This document shows positions 7,005 through 15,057 of a stretch of DNA of 16,785 bases, in pieces. The stretch is taken from contig UQAX01000054.1 of the NCBI GenBank assembly GCA_900539145.1, forward strand, positions 1 to 16,785. The letters are read 5' to 3'. The first letter of the stretch is position 1. The number at the start of each line of letters is the position of its first letter. The stretch is from an uncultured Blautia sp. GTDB lineage: Bacteria; Bacillota; Clostridia; Lachnospirales; Lachnospiraceae. A program made the translations under genes and the position numbers. Under the pieces are notes generated by a model. It was not told the origin of the DNA, made no database searches, and was given only the letters and a program-made list of their open reading frames with translations.

Positions 7005-8102
7005 CTATCCGCCTAAGCTGTCTCTGCTGACAGCCAGCGCAAGCCCCATCTCCCCTAACAGGAAGAGCACCGAAGTCCCGCCATAGCTTACAAAAGGCAG
7101 GGTAATTCCTGTATTTGGTATAGTATTTGTTACCACGGCAATGTTTAAAATAACCTGCATGGCAATATGCCCCATAATCCCAACTGCCAGCAATTCCCCG
7201 CATAAATCACGGGCATGAGTGGCAATGACCATCAGTCTCCAGATTAAAAGAGCAAATAAAAAAATTAAAAACCATGAACCGGCAAGCCCTGTTTCCTCAC
7301 AAATAATAGAAAAAATCATATCATTCTGTGCTTCCGGTACAAACCCCAGCTTTTGCAGACTGCTTCCCAGTCCTTTTCCGAAAATTCCGCCGCTTCCAAT
7401 GGCATATAATCCCTGTATGGTCTGAAATCCTTTTTCATAAGCTTCCGGATTTCGCCAGATTGCCAGACGTTCCAGTCGATAACTTGCCATACTTAAAAAA
7501 ATGCCGATAAATATTACTCCTGCCGCACCAATTCCGATAAAAGGCAGATATCTTGGATTGGAAACAAAAATCAAAACCACGCCAATTCCCAGAATAATAA
7601 TCGCCGTGCTTAAATTATTTGTTCCCACCAGTCCCACAATAGGCAATAAAATTGCCATGGTTCTTATCATATATCCAATTCCCTGCTTCTTCTCATCTGT
7701 CTTAATTAAAACAAAAGTCAGAAGCAAAATCACTGCCACTTTCGCAAATTCAGAGGGTTGAAAAGATAAAGGACCAATAGACAGCCAGCGTTTTGAACCA
7801 TTATATTCATCTCCGAACAGCAAAACCGCCAGAGACAGCAACAGGGAAATTACATAAAAGAAGGGGGCAAACCGCACCAGCAAATGATAATCCATACAGG
7901 AAACCAGATACATTCCCATAAGACCTAAAGATGTGGCAAATAACTGTTTCTTAAAGTAATATGCAGAGTCATGAAATTTCACTCTGCCGTTATAGGCACT
8001 AGTGCTGTAAAGAAACACCAGACCTACGAGAACTAAAATGATAATCAGACACAATAGAATTTTGTCAAAGCTTTTTTCTCTGCCCTTTTCATCCACTGTC
8101 AT
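7005..8102 (-). CDS. ftsW: SEDS peptidoglycan glycosyltransferase FtsW/SpoVE
   Basis: Polytopic membrane enzyme that polymerises lipid II into glycan strands, working with a class B PBP at the septum. It has about ten hydrophobic segments over 365 residues, the normal length. Family motifs are NGSKRWLSIGPLSFQPSEFAK at 101-121 (KRW and QPSEFAK most conserved), the catalytic aspartate D261 in VPEAQNDMIF, then EETG, and NTIPNTGITLPFVSYGGTS at 326-344. The order after murD matches Bacillus spoVE, so a sporulation role is possible; the sequence alone does not separate FtsW from SpoVE. The ATG has AGAGGA only about 5 bases upstream, a slightly short spacing. A stem-loop terminator lies between murD and this gene, and no convincing promoter follows it, so expression may depend on partial read-through. 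Confidence 0.94.
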   Translation of the reverse strand: MTVDEKGREKSFDKILLCLIIILVLVGLVFLYSTSAYNGRVKFHDSAYYFKKQLFATSLGLMGMYLVSCMDYHLLVRFAPFFYVISLLLSLAVLLFGDEYNGSKRWLSIGPLSFQPSEFAKVAVILLLTFVLIKTDEKKQGIGYMIRTMAILLPIVGLVGTNNLSTAIIILGIGVVLIFVSNPRYLPFIGIGAAGVIFIGIFLSMASYRLERLAIWRNPEAYEKGFQTIQGLYAIGSGGIFGKGLGSSLQKLGFVPEAQNDMIFSIICEETGLAGSWFLIFLFALLIWRLMVIATHARDLCGELLAVGIMGHIAMQVILNIAVVTNTIPNTGITLPFVSYGGTSVLFLLGEMGLALAVSRDSLGG

Positions 8103-8158
8103 TCATTCCTCTTTTCCCCTTTCTTTTAATGTATGACATCTTTACAGCATACAGAACT

Positions 8159-8192
8159 AAAAAGGAGCTGCCGTTTTCCATACGACAACTCC
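8159..8192 (-). terminator. Intrinsic terminator or attenuator between murD and ftsW
   Basis: On the minus strand GGAGUUGUCG (8183-8192) pairs with CGGCAGCUCC (8164-8173) over 10 bp with two G-U wobbles and a 9-nt loop. Five Us follow at once (8159-8163). It begins 7 bases past the murD stop. This is a standard terminator shape inside a cluster whose genes all run the same way. Confidence 0.75.
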
Positions 8193-8199
8193 CATATTT

Positions 8200-9573
8200 C
8201 TATGCTTTCTTTAAAGCATATACATATTCTTTAAATTTATCGCCTCTCTGCTCATAATTATCAAACTGTCCCCAGCTTGCACAGGCAGGTGATAATAAAA
8301 CTGCGTCTCCTTTTTCTGCTTTCTGTGTGCAGATAGAAACTGCTTCCTCTAAATCCTCTGCTAAAATTGTATTCATAAATCCGCATTTATGGGCTGCTTC
8401 CTGAATTTTTTCTCTTGTCTGCCCGATTAATACCAGATATTTTACTTTCCCGTCAAAGGATTGTATCCATTCTTCATAAGAGGACTCTTTGTCATAGCCA
8501 CCTCCAATCAAAAGTGTCGGGCGGTTCATTGCCTGAATACCTTTGATTGCAGCATCCGGATTTGTTCCTTTTGAGTCATTATAATATGCAATACCGTCAA
8601 TTTCCTCTACAAACTCTATTCTGTGAGCTACGGCACGAAACTGCGTCACCGCTTTATGTATGATTTCCACAGGAACGCCTGCGTAATAAGCCATTGCTGA
8701 AGCTGCCATTACATTTTCATAATTGTGTTTTCCTAAAATTTTCAGTTCTCCTGTTTTTACGATTTCAAGAGTCTCCGTCTCTGTTTTCAGACAAATCGCA
8801 TCTCCATCTAAAAACGCACCTTTTTCCAATTTTCTTTCACTGGAAAAGAACACAACCTTGGCAGGACATTTTTCACCAAACTCACGAAGGACTTCATCTT
8901 CATAATTTAAAATACAATATTCGTTTTTTGTCTGATTTTTAGTAATCAGCTCTTTTACACGAATGTATTCTTCCATAGTATGATGACGATTTAAATGGTC
9001 CTCTGTAATGTTTAAAATAGCAGAAACCTTGGGAGCAAAGGTGTCGATAGTCTCTAACTGGAAGCTACTGATTTCTGCCACTGTATAGCTGTCCTCTGTC
9101 ATGGAAAGCGCTGCATCTGTATACGGATTTCCGATATTTCCCACTACAAACACAGAGTCAGCATAAGCTTTCATAATCTCTCCTAAAAGAGCTGTTGTAG
9201 TTGTTTTTCCGTTAGTTCCTGTGATTGCCAGCACCGTTCCTTTGCTCATCTGATACGCCAGCTCGATTTCTCCCCAGATAGGAACACCTGCCGCCTTCAT
9301 CTGCTCCACTGCCGGAATATCCAGAGGAACACCCGGACTCATAACTGCCAAATCCAGACTGTCCAAAAGCTCTTTTGAAAGTTTCCCCAGAACAATCTCG
9401 CATTTACTGTCCTTTGGAAGTTTATTTCTGATATCTTCCTTACAGAGCTTTTCATTGCCGTCATAAAGAATAACCTCTGCCCGCACTTTTTCTAAAAGCT
9501 TTGCAGCGCCTATTCCGCTGATGCCTGTTCCGAATACTAATACTCTCTTTCCTGTCAAATCCTTTTTCTGCAA
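8200..9573 (-). CDS. murD: UDP-N-acetylmuramoyl-L-alanine--D-glutamate ligase (MurD)
   Basis: ATP-dependent cytoplasmic ligase that adds D-glutamate to UDP-MurNAc-L-Ala. The 457 residues show the three Mur-ligase domains: an N-terminal Rossmann-like UDP-binding domain (VLVFGTGISGIG at 11-22), a central ATPase with the P-loop TGTNGKTTT (118-126, K123), and a C-terminal ligand domain with the HRIEFVEEIDGIAYYNDSK region. The start is TTG, three bases after the mraY stop; the only SD-like sequence is GGGGG, inside the end of mraY. This implies translational coupling to mraY. No better start codon is visible nearby. A terminator-like stem-loop follows the gene. Confidence 0.97.
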   Translation of the reverse strand: MQKKDLTGKRVLVFGTGISGIGAAKLLEKVRAEVILYDGNEKLCKEDIRNKLPKDSKCEIVLGKLSKELLDSLDLAVMSPGVPLDIPAVEQMKAAGVPIWGEIELAYQMSKGTVLAITGTNGKTTTTALLGEIMKAYADSVFVVGNIGNPYTDAALSMTEDSYTVAEISSFQLETIDTFAPKVSAILNITEDHLNRHHTMEEYIRVKELITKNQTKNEYCILNYEDEVLREFGEKCPAKVVFFSSERKLEKGAFLDGDAICLKTETETLEIVKTGELKILGKHNYENVMAASAMAYYAGVPVEIIHKAVTQFRAVAHRIEFVEEIDGIAYYNDSKGTNPDAAIKGIQAMNRPTLLIGGGYDKESSYEEWIQSFDGKVKYLVLIGQTREKIQEAAHKCGFMNTILAEDLEEAVSICTQKAEKGDAVLLSPACASWGQFDNYEQRGDKFKEYVYALKKA

Positions 9574-9576
9574 TTT

Positions 9577-10536
9577 TTATACCCCCATTAATGCAATCAG
9601 ACACAAAATTGCTGTAATAATTGAAAATACTGCTACAACTCTTGTCTCAGACCATCCGCATAATTCAAAGTGATGATGAATAGGCGCCATTTTAAAGAAA
9701 CGTTTTCCGTGTGTTGCTTTAAAATAAGTTACCTGTATCATTACGGAAAGCACCTCTACCACATAAATCAAACCTACGATTAAAAGGAATAAAGGCATCT
9801 GAAGCATATAAGCCGTACCTGCCACAAATCCGCCTAAAGCCAGAGAACCGGTATCTCCCATAAAAATCTTTGCCGGATACACATTGAACAGTAAAAATCC
9901 CATTAAAGCGCCTACAACCGCACAGGTAATCGGTTCAATACCGCTCTTTGTTCCAATGGCAATTACAGAGAAAAAGGTCGCCACCATAATGGTTACAGAG
10001 GAAGCCAGTCCATCCAGTCCGTCTGTAAAGTTTACACCATTTACCGCACCAATTACCGCTATAAACAAAATAGGAATTGTCAAAATTCCGAAATCCACTT
10101 CATGTCCCGGGAAAAACGGAATTTTCATTGCCAGACTTACATCGGTAAATTTCACCAAATAAAAAGCGAAAATCGCAGTTACTACAATCTGACATGCCAT
10201 TTTCTGTGCCGGCATCAATCCGTCAGAGCGTTTCAGAACTACTTTTAAATAATCATCCAGAAAACCGATAATTCCAAAGCCTAAGGTTAAGAATAACACC
10301 GGAATAATCTTGGGATAATCTTTTACATAAAACAGGGATGTCACAGTAGTGGAAAGCAGGAAAATAATTCCTCCCATGGTTGGAGTCCCTGCTTTCTTCA
10401 AGTGAGACTGTACGCCCTCCACACGCTCTGTCTGTCCCATTTTCAGCTTTCTTAAATATGGGATTACAATAGGACCTAATATTACACTGATGGCAAAAGC
10501 CAAAAGTACCGGTAAAGCCATTTTAAAATCTGTCAT
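9577..10536 (-). CDS. mraY: Phospho-N-acetylmuramoyl-pentapeptide transferase (MraY)
   Basis: Integral membrane enzyme that transfers phospho-MurNAc-pentapeptide to undecaprenyl phosphate, forming lipid I on the inner face of the membrane. At 319 residues with about ten hydrophobic segments it has the family length. The key motifs are DDY at 94-96, the VNFTDGLDGLA block at 168-178 with the catalytic aspartates, GDTGSLALGG at 227-236, and the PIHHHFE loop at 285-291 that marks MraY rather than WecA. The ATG is preceded by AAAGAGGTG. A strong promoter overlaps the stop codon of the preceding PBP gene, so mraY and murD can be expressed apart from the upstream genes. Confidence 0.98.
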   Translation of the reverse strand: MTDFKMALPVLLAFAISVILGPIVIPYLRKLKMGQTERVEGVQSHLKKAGTPTMGGIIFLLSTTVTSLFYVKDYPKIIPVLFLTLGFGIIGFLDDYLKVVLKRSDGLMPAQKMACQIVVTAIFAFYLVKFTDVSLAMKIPFFPGHEVDFGILTIPILFIAVIGAVNGVNFTDGLDGLASSVTIMVATFFSVIAIGTKSGIEPITCAVVGALMGFLLFNVYPAKIFMGDTGSLALGGFVAGTAYMLQMPLFLLIVGLIYVVEVLSVMIQVTYFKATHGKRFFKMAPIHHHFELCGWSETRVVAVFSIITAILCLIALMGV

Positions 10537-10571
10537 AGTACACCTCTTTAATTATGTATTTTTGCTCCTTT

Positions 10572-10600
10572 AGTATAATGCTTTTTCAGCTATTTATCAA
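10572..10600 (-). promoter_or_regulatory. sigma-A-type promoter of mraY
   Basis: On the minus strand TTGATA (10595-10600) and TATACT (10572-10577) are separated by 17 bases. The -35 contains the TGA stop of the upstream PBP gene. The start of transcription would be near 10565, about 30 bases before the mraY ATG. Confidence 0.75.
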
Positions 10601-12315
10601 CCTTCAATCCCCATGTAAGGCAGAATATTCTCGAAAATTTCTTTTATCACCGGAGCTGCAATCGTTCCTCCATAATAAATCCCCTGCGGGTTATGAATGA
10701 CACAAAGTCCCAAAACCTGTGGATTTTCTGTGGGAGTAAATCCCAGAAAAGAAGAAATATAACGGTTAGCGCTTCTTGGAAGTGTCTGAGACGTGGCTGT
10801 TTTCCCTCCAATACTTCTCCCTTCAATGGCAGCATTTTTTCCCGAGCCCTCTGACACCACTTTTTCCAAAATCTGACACACTTCTTTTGATACTTCTTTG
10901 GAAACAATTCCCGGTTCTTCCTTATATTTCAGCTCTTTTACAAGATTTCCCTCCTCGTCTGTGACCTTCACGCCAAAATGAGGAGTAATTCTCCTTCCGC
11001 CGTTAATGATAGAGCTTACGGTTGTGGCAAGCTGAATAGGCGTAATCTGAAAAGACTGTCCAAAGGAAATCGTAGCAAGCTCTACTTCTCCGATATTTTC
11101 TTTTTTGTGCATAATGGTTGATGCCTCTCCCGGAAGGTCAATCCCTGTTTTCTTCATCAAGCCAAACTGTTGAAAATAACGGTAATAATTGTCCACGCCA
11201 AGACGCAGTCCCACCTCAATAAACACAGGGTTGCAGGAATTCATTGCACCCTGCACAAAATTTTCCGCTCCGTGCCCTGTTCTTTTATGGCAATGGATGC
11301 GTCTGTCCTCCACAATTTTAAAGCCGGGACAGGAAAATTGGTCATCCGGATGTACCACCCCTTGAGAAAGCCCCGCTGCCATAGTGATGATTTTAAAAGT
11401 AGAACCGGGCTCATAAGTATCATTGATGGTTAGATTTCTCCACATCCGATTGCAGGCATCCTGCTTTTCTTTTTCTGTCATTCCCGTAGTATCTGTATTT
11501 AACTGAAAAGGCTCATTTAAGTTAAATTCCGGTACGTTAGCATTGGCATAAATCTCTCCGTTTTGAGGATTTAAAAGCAAAATAGAAACTGCATCTGCCT
11601 GCTTCTGCTCCATGACTTTTTCTGCCGCCTGCTGCGCATACATCTGAATATTCTTATCCAGACTCAGATGCAAATCATATCCCGCTATGGGCTCGACACG
11701 ACTTTCTCCCAGCTCTGACAATTCAATCCCTCTGGCATCCGTAGTCGTCAGAATTTTCCCGTTAATTCCCTTCAGTACGTCCTCATACATAACTTCCAGA
11801 CCGATAATCCCCTGATTATCTCCTCCGGTAAATCCCAAAACCTTTGATGCCAATTCATCAAAAGAATAACTCCGTTTAAAGTCCTCATCAACCTTTACGC
11901 CATCTAAGCCATAACTGCGTATTTTATCTCCGGTTTTTTTATCCACATTGGTCTTCACTCTTTCTATTGCAGAGACTGTCTTCACTCTCTTTTGGGCTTC
12001 CTCCACAGATATTCCCAGTTCTTTATGCAGCATTTCCACAACCTTTTGTGGCTCTTTTATCTGACTGTGAATAACAGAAATGGTACAGACTGCTTTATTA
12101 TCTGCCAGAATTTCCCCCTTACAATCAAAAATCCGCCCTCTGGCAGCCTTAATATCTCTTTCTCTTTCGTGAAGCTGCTCTGCTTTTTTCGCATAATAAT
12201 CTGACTGAATAATCATCAAATACACCATACGCCCCATAAGACCTGCCAAAAGAAAAATACATACAGTAAAGACTAATACGGTTTTCTTCTTATGATACGT
12301 TCTGTTTTTTCTCAT
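10597..12315 (-). CDS. Class B penicillin-binding protein, SpoVD-like, with variant KTA motif
   Basis: DD-transpeptidase anchored by one N-terminal membrane helix (about residues 12-35), catalytic domain outside. After a PBP dimerisation domain (about 50-210) the transpeptidase domain has STFK (S305 nucleophile, K308) in EPGSTFK and SCN (360-362). The third motif is K505-T506-A507 (GGKTATSQ) instead of the usual KTG; the codon is GCC, so Ala is unambiguous. The 572 residues end soon after the domain, with no PASTA repeat, unlike Bacillus SpoVD. Position just before mraY matches spoVD, so it may act with FtsW/SpoVE in spore cortex synthesis, though a vegetative septal role is not excluded. The ATG has AAAAGG at a suitable spacing. 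The gap to the upstream PBP gene is 64 bases with no clear promoter or terminator. Confidence 0.93.
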   Translation of the reverse strand: MRKNRTYHKKKTVLVFTVCIFLLAGLMGRMVYLMIIQSDYYAKKAEQLHERERDIKAARGRIFDCKGEILADNKAVCTISVIHSQIKEPQKVVEMLHKELGISVEEAQKRVKTVSAIERVKTNVDKKTGDKIRSYGLDGVKVDEDFKRSYSFDELASKVLGFTGGDNQGIIGLEVMYEDVLKGINGKILTTTDARGIELSELGESRVEPIAGYDLHLSLDKNIQMYAQQAAEKVMEQKQADAVSILLLNPQNGEIYANANVPEFNLNEPFQLNTDTTGMTEKEKQDACNRMWRNLTINDTYEPGSTFKIITMAAGLSQGVVHPDDQFSCPGFKIVEDRRIHCHKRTGHGAENFVQGAMNSCNPVFIEVGLRLGVDNYYRYFQQFGLMKKTGIDLPGEASTIMHKKENIGEVELATISFGQSFQITPIQLATTVSSIINGGRRITPHFGVKVTDEEGNLVKELKYKEEPGIVSKEVSKEVCQILEKVVSEGSGKNAAIEGRSIGGKTATSQTLPRSANRYISSFLGFTPTENPQVLGLCVIHNPQGIYYGGTIAAPVIKEIFENILPYMGIEG

Positions 12316-12379
12316 AATTCTGCCTTTTCCCGTTATCTCTATACTATATGTATTCTCTATTTTCTATATGAAAAAACGT

Positions 12380-14533
12380 TTATCTTCGGATATCATCATC
12401 CAGTTCTTCCATTCCGTAAGGATCATCCTCGTATTCCGGATCATCATCTTCTATTCCGGCATCCTCATTTGTAATTCCCTCTGAATGTTCATCATTTTCT
12501 TCCACATCCTGAGGATCTCCGTCTCCAAAGCCCTGATCCAAAATCGTTCCGTAAGGATTAGAAACACCGTCTTTTTCAATATCAGTAAGCTTTGGTACTC
12601 CGTAAAAACCTTCCCACAGAACAGTTTCTTCTGTTGTAGGCTCATCCATATAAATGTTCATATACGGCAAAACCTCTGATAAAATTGCCTGTGCCAGAAA
12701 CTGCGGATAAGAACTGGAAGCCTGTTCCTCCACATTAGGGGTATCCACAACTACATAAATCAGCAACTCCGGCTTATCAAGAGGAGCAAACCCAATAAAG
12801 GAAACAAGATAATTTCCTTTTTCTTTTTCATTCAACTTCTCTGCCGTTCCTGTTTTACCACCCATGGAATAACCCTGTACTTTTGCCTTTTTACTGGTAC
12901 CGTTTGTCACACTCATTCCCATATATTCTCGAATATCTGCAGAAACCTCCTCAGATATCGGCTGTTTCAAAATATTAGGCTGAATACTTTTTACCACTTT
13001 TCCGTCTTCATCTGTAATTTCCTTTACAAGATGAGGCTGATAATAAATTCCGCCGTTAATGGCTGCTGCCATTGCTGAAATTTCCTGTATCATAGTACAG
13101 TTAAAGCCCTGACCGAAAGCAGAGGTAGACAGCTCCATCTCATACATGTTGTCTTCTGTAAACAAAAGACCTGTCTCCTCATTAGGCAAATCAATACCTG
13201 TTCTGGTGCCGAAATTAAATCGATGCTGATACTCCAAAAATTTCGCCGGTCCCATCTTTCTTCCTATTGCCATCATTCCGTCATTGCAGGAATTCTGAAT
13301 AACTTCCCCTAAGCTTTCTCCTCCGTGACTGTCCGGATAAACCGCACAACGTACGAAATCTTCTCCGATTTCTTCACCGCCGTCACACACAAAACGACTG
13401 TTTTCCGTAATCGCCCCTGACTCCAAAGCCCCTGCTACCACAATAGGTTTTACCGTAGAACCCGGCTCAAAGTTCTGGCTGACGCAATAATTTTTCCACA
13501 TATTAAACAGCGCATCTTTTGTCTGCTCATCATCCATCGCTTCAATTTCTTTGTCCGTATAGCTGCCTGTCAAATCTCTGGGATTATTCAAATCATAAGT
13601 ACCTGAACTTGCCATAGCGAGAATTTCCCCGTTATTGGGATTTTCTATAATAACCGCAATATTTTCAGCGCCTTTTTTCTTTGCGTCTTTTTTATTATTC
13701 GGTCCTGCTGACAAGGCACGATCAAAAGCTGTAATATATTTTTCTACAATACTCTGGATACTGGTATCTAAGGTCGTTGTAAGATTTTTACCGTTTACCG
13801 CCTCCACAATGGTCTGCTCCAGAGAAGCATTTTCATCTAAATATCCGAATTTTCTTCCATTGCTTCCATTTAAGGTACTGTTATAATATCCTTCCAATCC
13901 CCATGTAGCTGTATTTCCCGCATCAGTAAAGCCGATAACATCGCATGCAAGACTGTCTAAAGGATACACACGTTTGTAGGTATCTTCAAAATAAATTCCT
14001 TTAACGTTCTGACGTCTTTTCAGTTCTTCGTCTCCCAACGCTTTTCTTGCTTCTTCATCGTCAGGCACTTTATTTGCTTCTTCGAAGTTCTTTTTTTCTT
14101 CCATAGAAACTTCTTTTTTCAAAATCTGATACTGGCTGTCCTTTGTTTCTTCATTTTCTAAAAGATTTTCAATTTCACTTTCTTCGATACCAAAGGCTGC
14201 TTCCAATGCTTCCTTTACCGGTTCTTCATAGGTCTCATGCCCGTTTACCTCTTTACAGTCTAAAATAAGATTATAGACTTTTACACTGTTTGCCAGCATG
14301 GTTCCGTTTCTGTCTGTAATACTGCCTCTTTTAAAAGGCAATGTTTTGTTGGTATACTGCTGCTGCGACTGGGAAAGCACCTGCTGCGTATATTTATTTC
14401 CGAATTTCGCATTGATAACGGTAATTCCCACCAATAAACTGACTAAAGCCAGCAGAGTTATTCCAAATACCCCCGCCAGCTTTAATTTCATCTTTTTTGT
14501 AAGTTTTCTCTTTTGAGACTCTTTTTTATTCAA
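12380..14533 (-). CDS. Class B penicillin-binding protein, FtsI/PbpB-like, with acidic C-terminal tail
   Basis: Septal DD-transpeptidase that crosslinks new peptidoglycan, partnered with FtsW and recruited through FtsL and DivIB. A basic cytoplasmic N-terminus and one membrane helix (about 18-40) precede a PBP dimerisation domain starting at KRGSITDRNG (68-77). The transpeptidase domain carries STVK (S359, K362), SCN (415-417) and KTG (560-562), all intact. After about residue 635 comes a non-catalytic extension ending in roughly 50 very acidic residues. The charged insert at about 120-175 is also low in complexity. The start is TTG with AGGTGG 5 bases upstream; the first in-frame ATG (codon 15) has no SD and would cut the basic N-terminus. 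It follows the ftsL-like gene by 12 bases, as pbpB follows ftsL in Bacillus. At 717 residues it matches PbpB length but lacks recognisable PASTA domains. Confidence 0.94.
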   Translation of the reverse strand: MNKKESQKRKLTKKMKLKLAGVFGITLLALVSLLVGITVINAKFGNKYTQQVLSQSQQQYTNKTLPFKRGSITDRNGTMLANSVKVYNLILDCKEVNGHETYEEPVKEALEAAFGIEESEIENLLENEETKDSQYQILKKEVSMEEKKNFEEANKVPDDEEARKALGDEELKRRQNVKGIYFEDTYKRVYPLDSLACDVIGFTDAGNTATWGLEGYYNSTLNGSNGRKFGYLDENASLEQTIVEAVNGKNLTTTLDTSIQSIVEKYITAFDRALSAGPNNKKDAKKKGAENIAVIIENPNNGEILAMASSGTYDLNNPRDLTGSYTDKEIEAMDDEQTKDALFNMWKNYCVSQNFEPGSTVKPIVVAGALESGAITENSRFVCDGGEEIGEDFVRCAVYPDSHGGESLGEVIQNSCNDGMMAIGRKMGPAKFLEYQHRFNFGTRTGIDLPNEETGLLFTEDNMYEMELSTSAFGQGFNCTMIQEISAMAAAINGGIYYQPHLVKEITDEDGKVVKSIQPNILKQPISEEVSADIREYMGMSVTNGTSKKAKVQGYSMGGKTGTAEKLNEKEKGNYLVSFIGFAPLDKPELLIYVVVDTPNVEEQASSSYPQFLAQAILSEVLPYMNIYMDEPTTEETVLWEGFYGVPKLTDIEKDGVSNPYGTILDQGFGDGDPQDVEENDEHSEGITNEDAGIEDDDPEYEDDPYGMEELDDDIRR

Positions 14534-14545
14534 TCTTCCACCTGC

Positions 14546-15028
14546 TTAATTTTCCGGTACATCCTGATATTGCCGCACATAGTTGTTATTTCCCGGTGTA
14601 TAATATTTAATCTGTTCCTCTGTTGCATACTCCATACCCAGCTCGTTAATGGCTCTGTCTTTAATTGCATTTAAGTCTACATTTGTCATTACATCACTGT
14701 AATATGCGTCATTTTCGGCTTTCAGCTCATTTAACTGAAGCTCCTTTTCTGCTACTGCGCTACGCTTTGCAGTTAATTCCGCAGTCAATTTAATATAATG
14801 CACACAGGCACCCGTTGCCAAAGCACAAATCAGAGAAAGAAATACCATATATCCCCGTCCCATATTTGTACTTTTTACCCGGTTCTTTCGTGCAGTCCTG
14901 CTTAGTTTCTTCTTTGGCTGACTAGGTACCTCATCTAAACGGCGGGCTGCATTTCCATCTTCAAAATAGACTCCGCGCCTTTGCGCTCTTCTGTTGTTAT
15001 ATTCGTTTCGGTTCCTTGTACTTGCCAT
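14546..15028 (-). CDS. FtsL-like septum formation initiator
   Basis: Small bitopic protein of the FtsQ-FtsL-DivIC type, expected to form a coiled coil outside the membrane and activate the septal PBP/SEDS pair. The 160 residues show a long, strongly basic cytoplasmic segment (1-57), one membrane helix (about 59-77), then a coiled coil (about 80-112, rich in K, E and L) ending with NAIKDRAINELGM, the usual FtsL/DivIC exit motif, and a short hydrophilic tail. The N-terminal basic extension is longer than in Bacillus FtsL. The ATG has AAGGGGAGAG upstream. It sits between rsmH and the first PBP gene with short gaps of 29 and 12 bases, the classical ftsL position. Sequence conservation in this family is low, so the name depends largely on layout and context. 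Confidence 0.87.
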   Translation of the reverse strand: MASTRNRNEYNNRRAQRRGVYFEDGNAARRLDEVPSQPKKKLSRTARKNRVKSTNMGRGYMVFLSLICALATGACVHYIKLTAELTAKRSAVAEKELQLNELKAENDAYYSDVMTNVDLNAIKDRAINELGMEYATEEQIKYYTPGNNNYVRQYQDVPEN

Positions 15029-15057
15029 GAAACTCTCCCCTTATCAGGTCATTTTAC

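Noticed and set aside
12316..12379. Promoter between the two PBP genes
   Set aside because: TATAGT is a possible -10, but nothing resembling a -35 lies 16-18 bases upstream.
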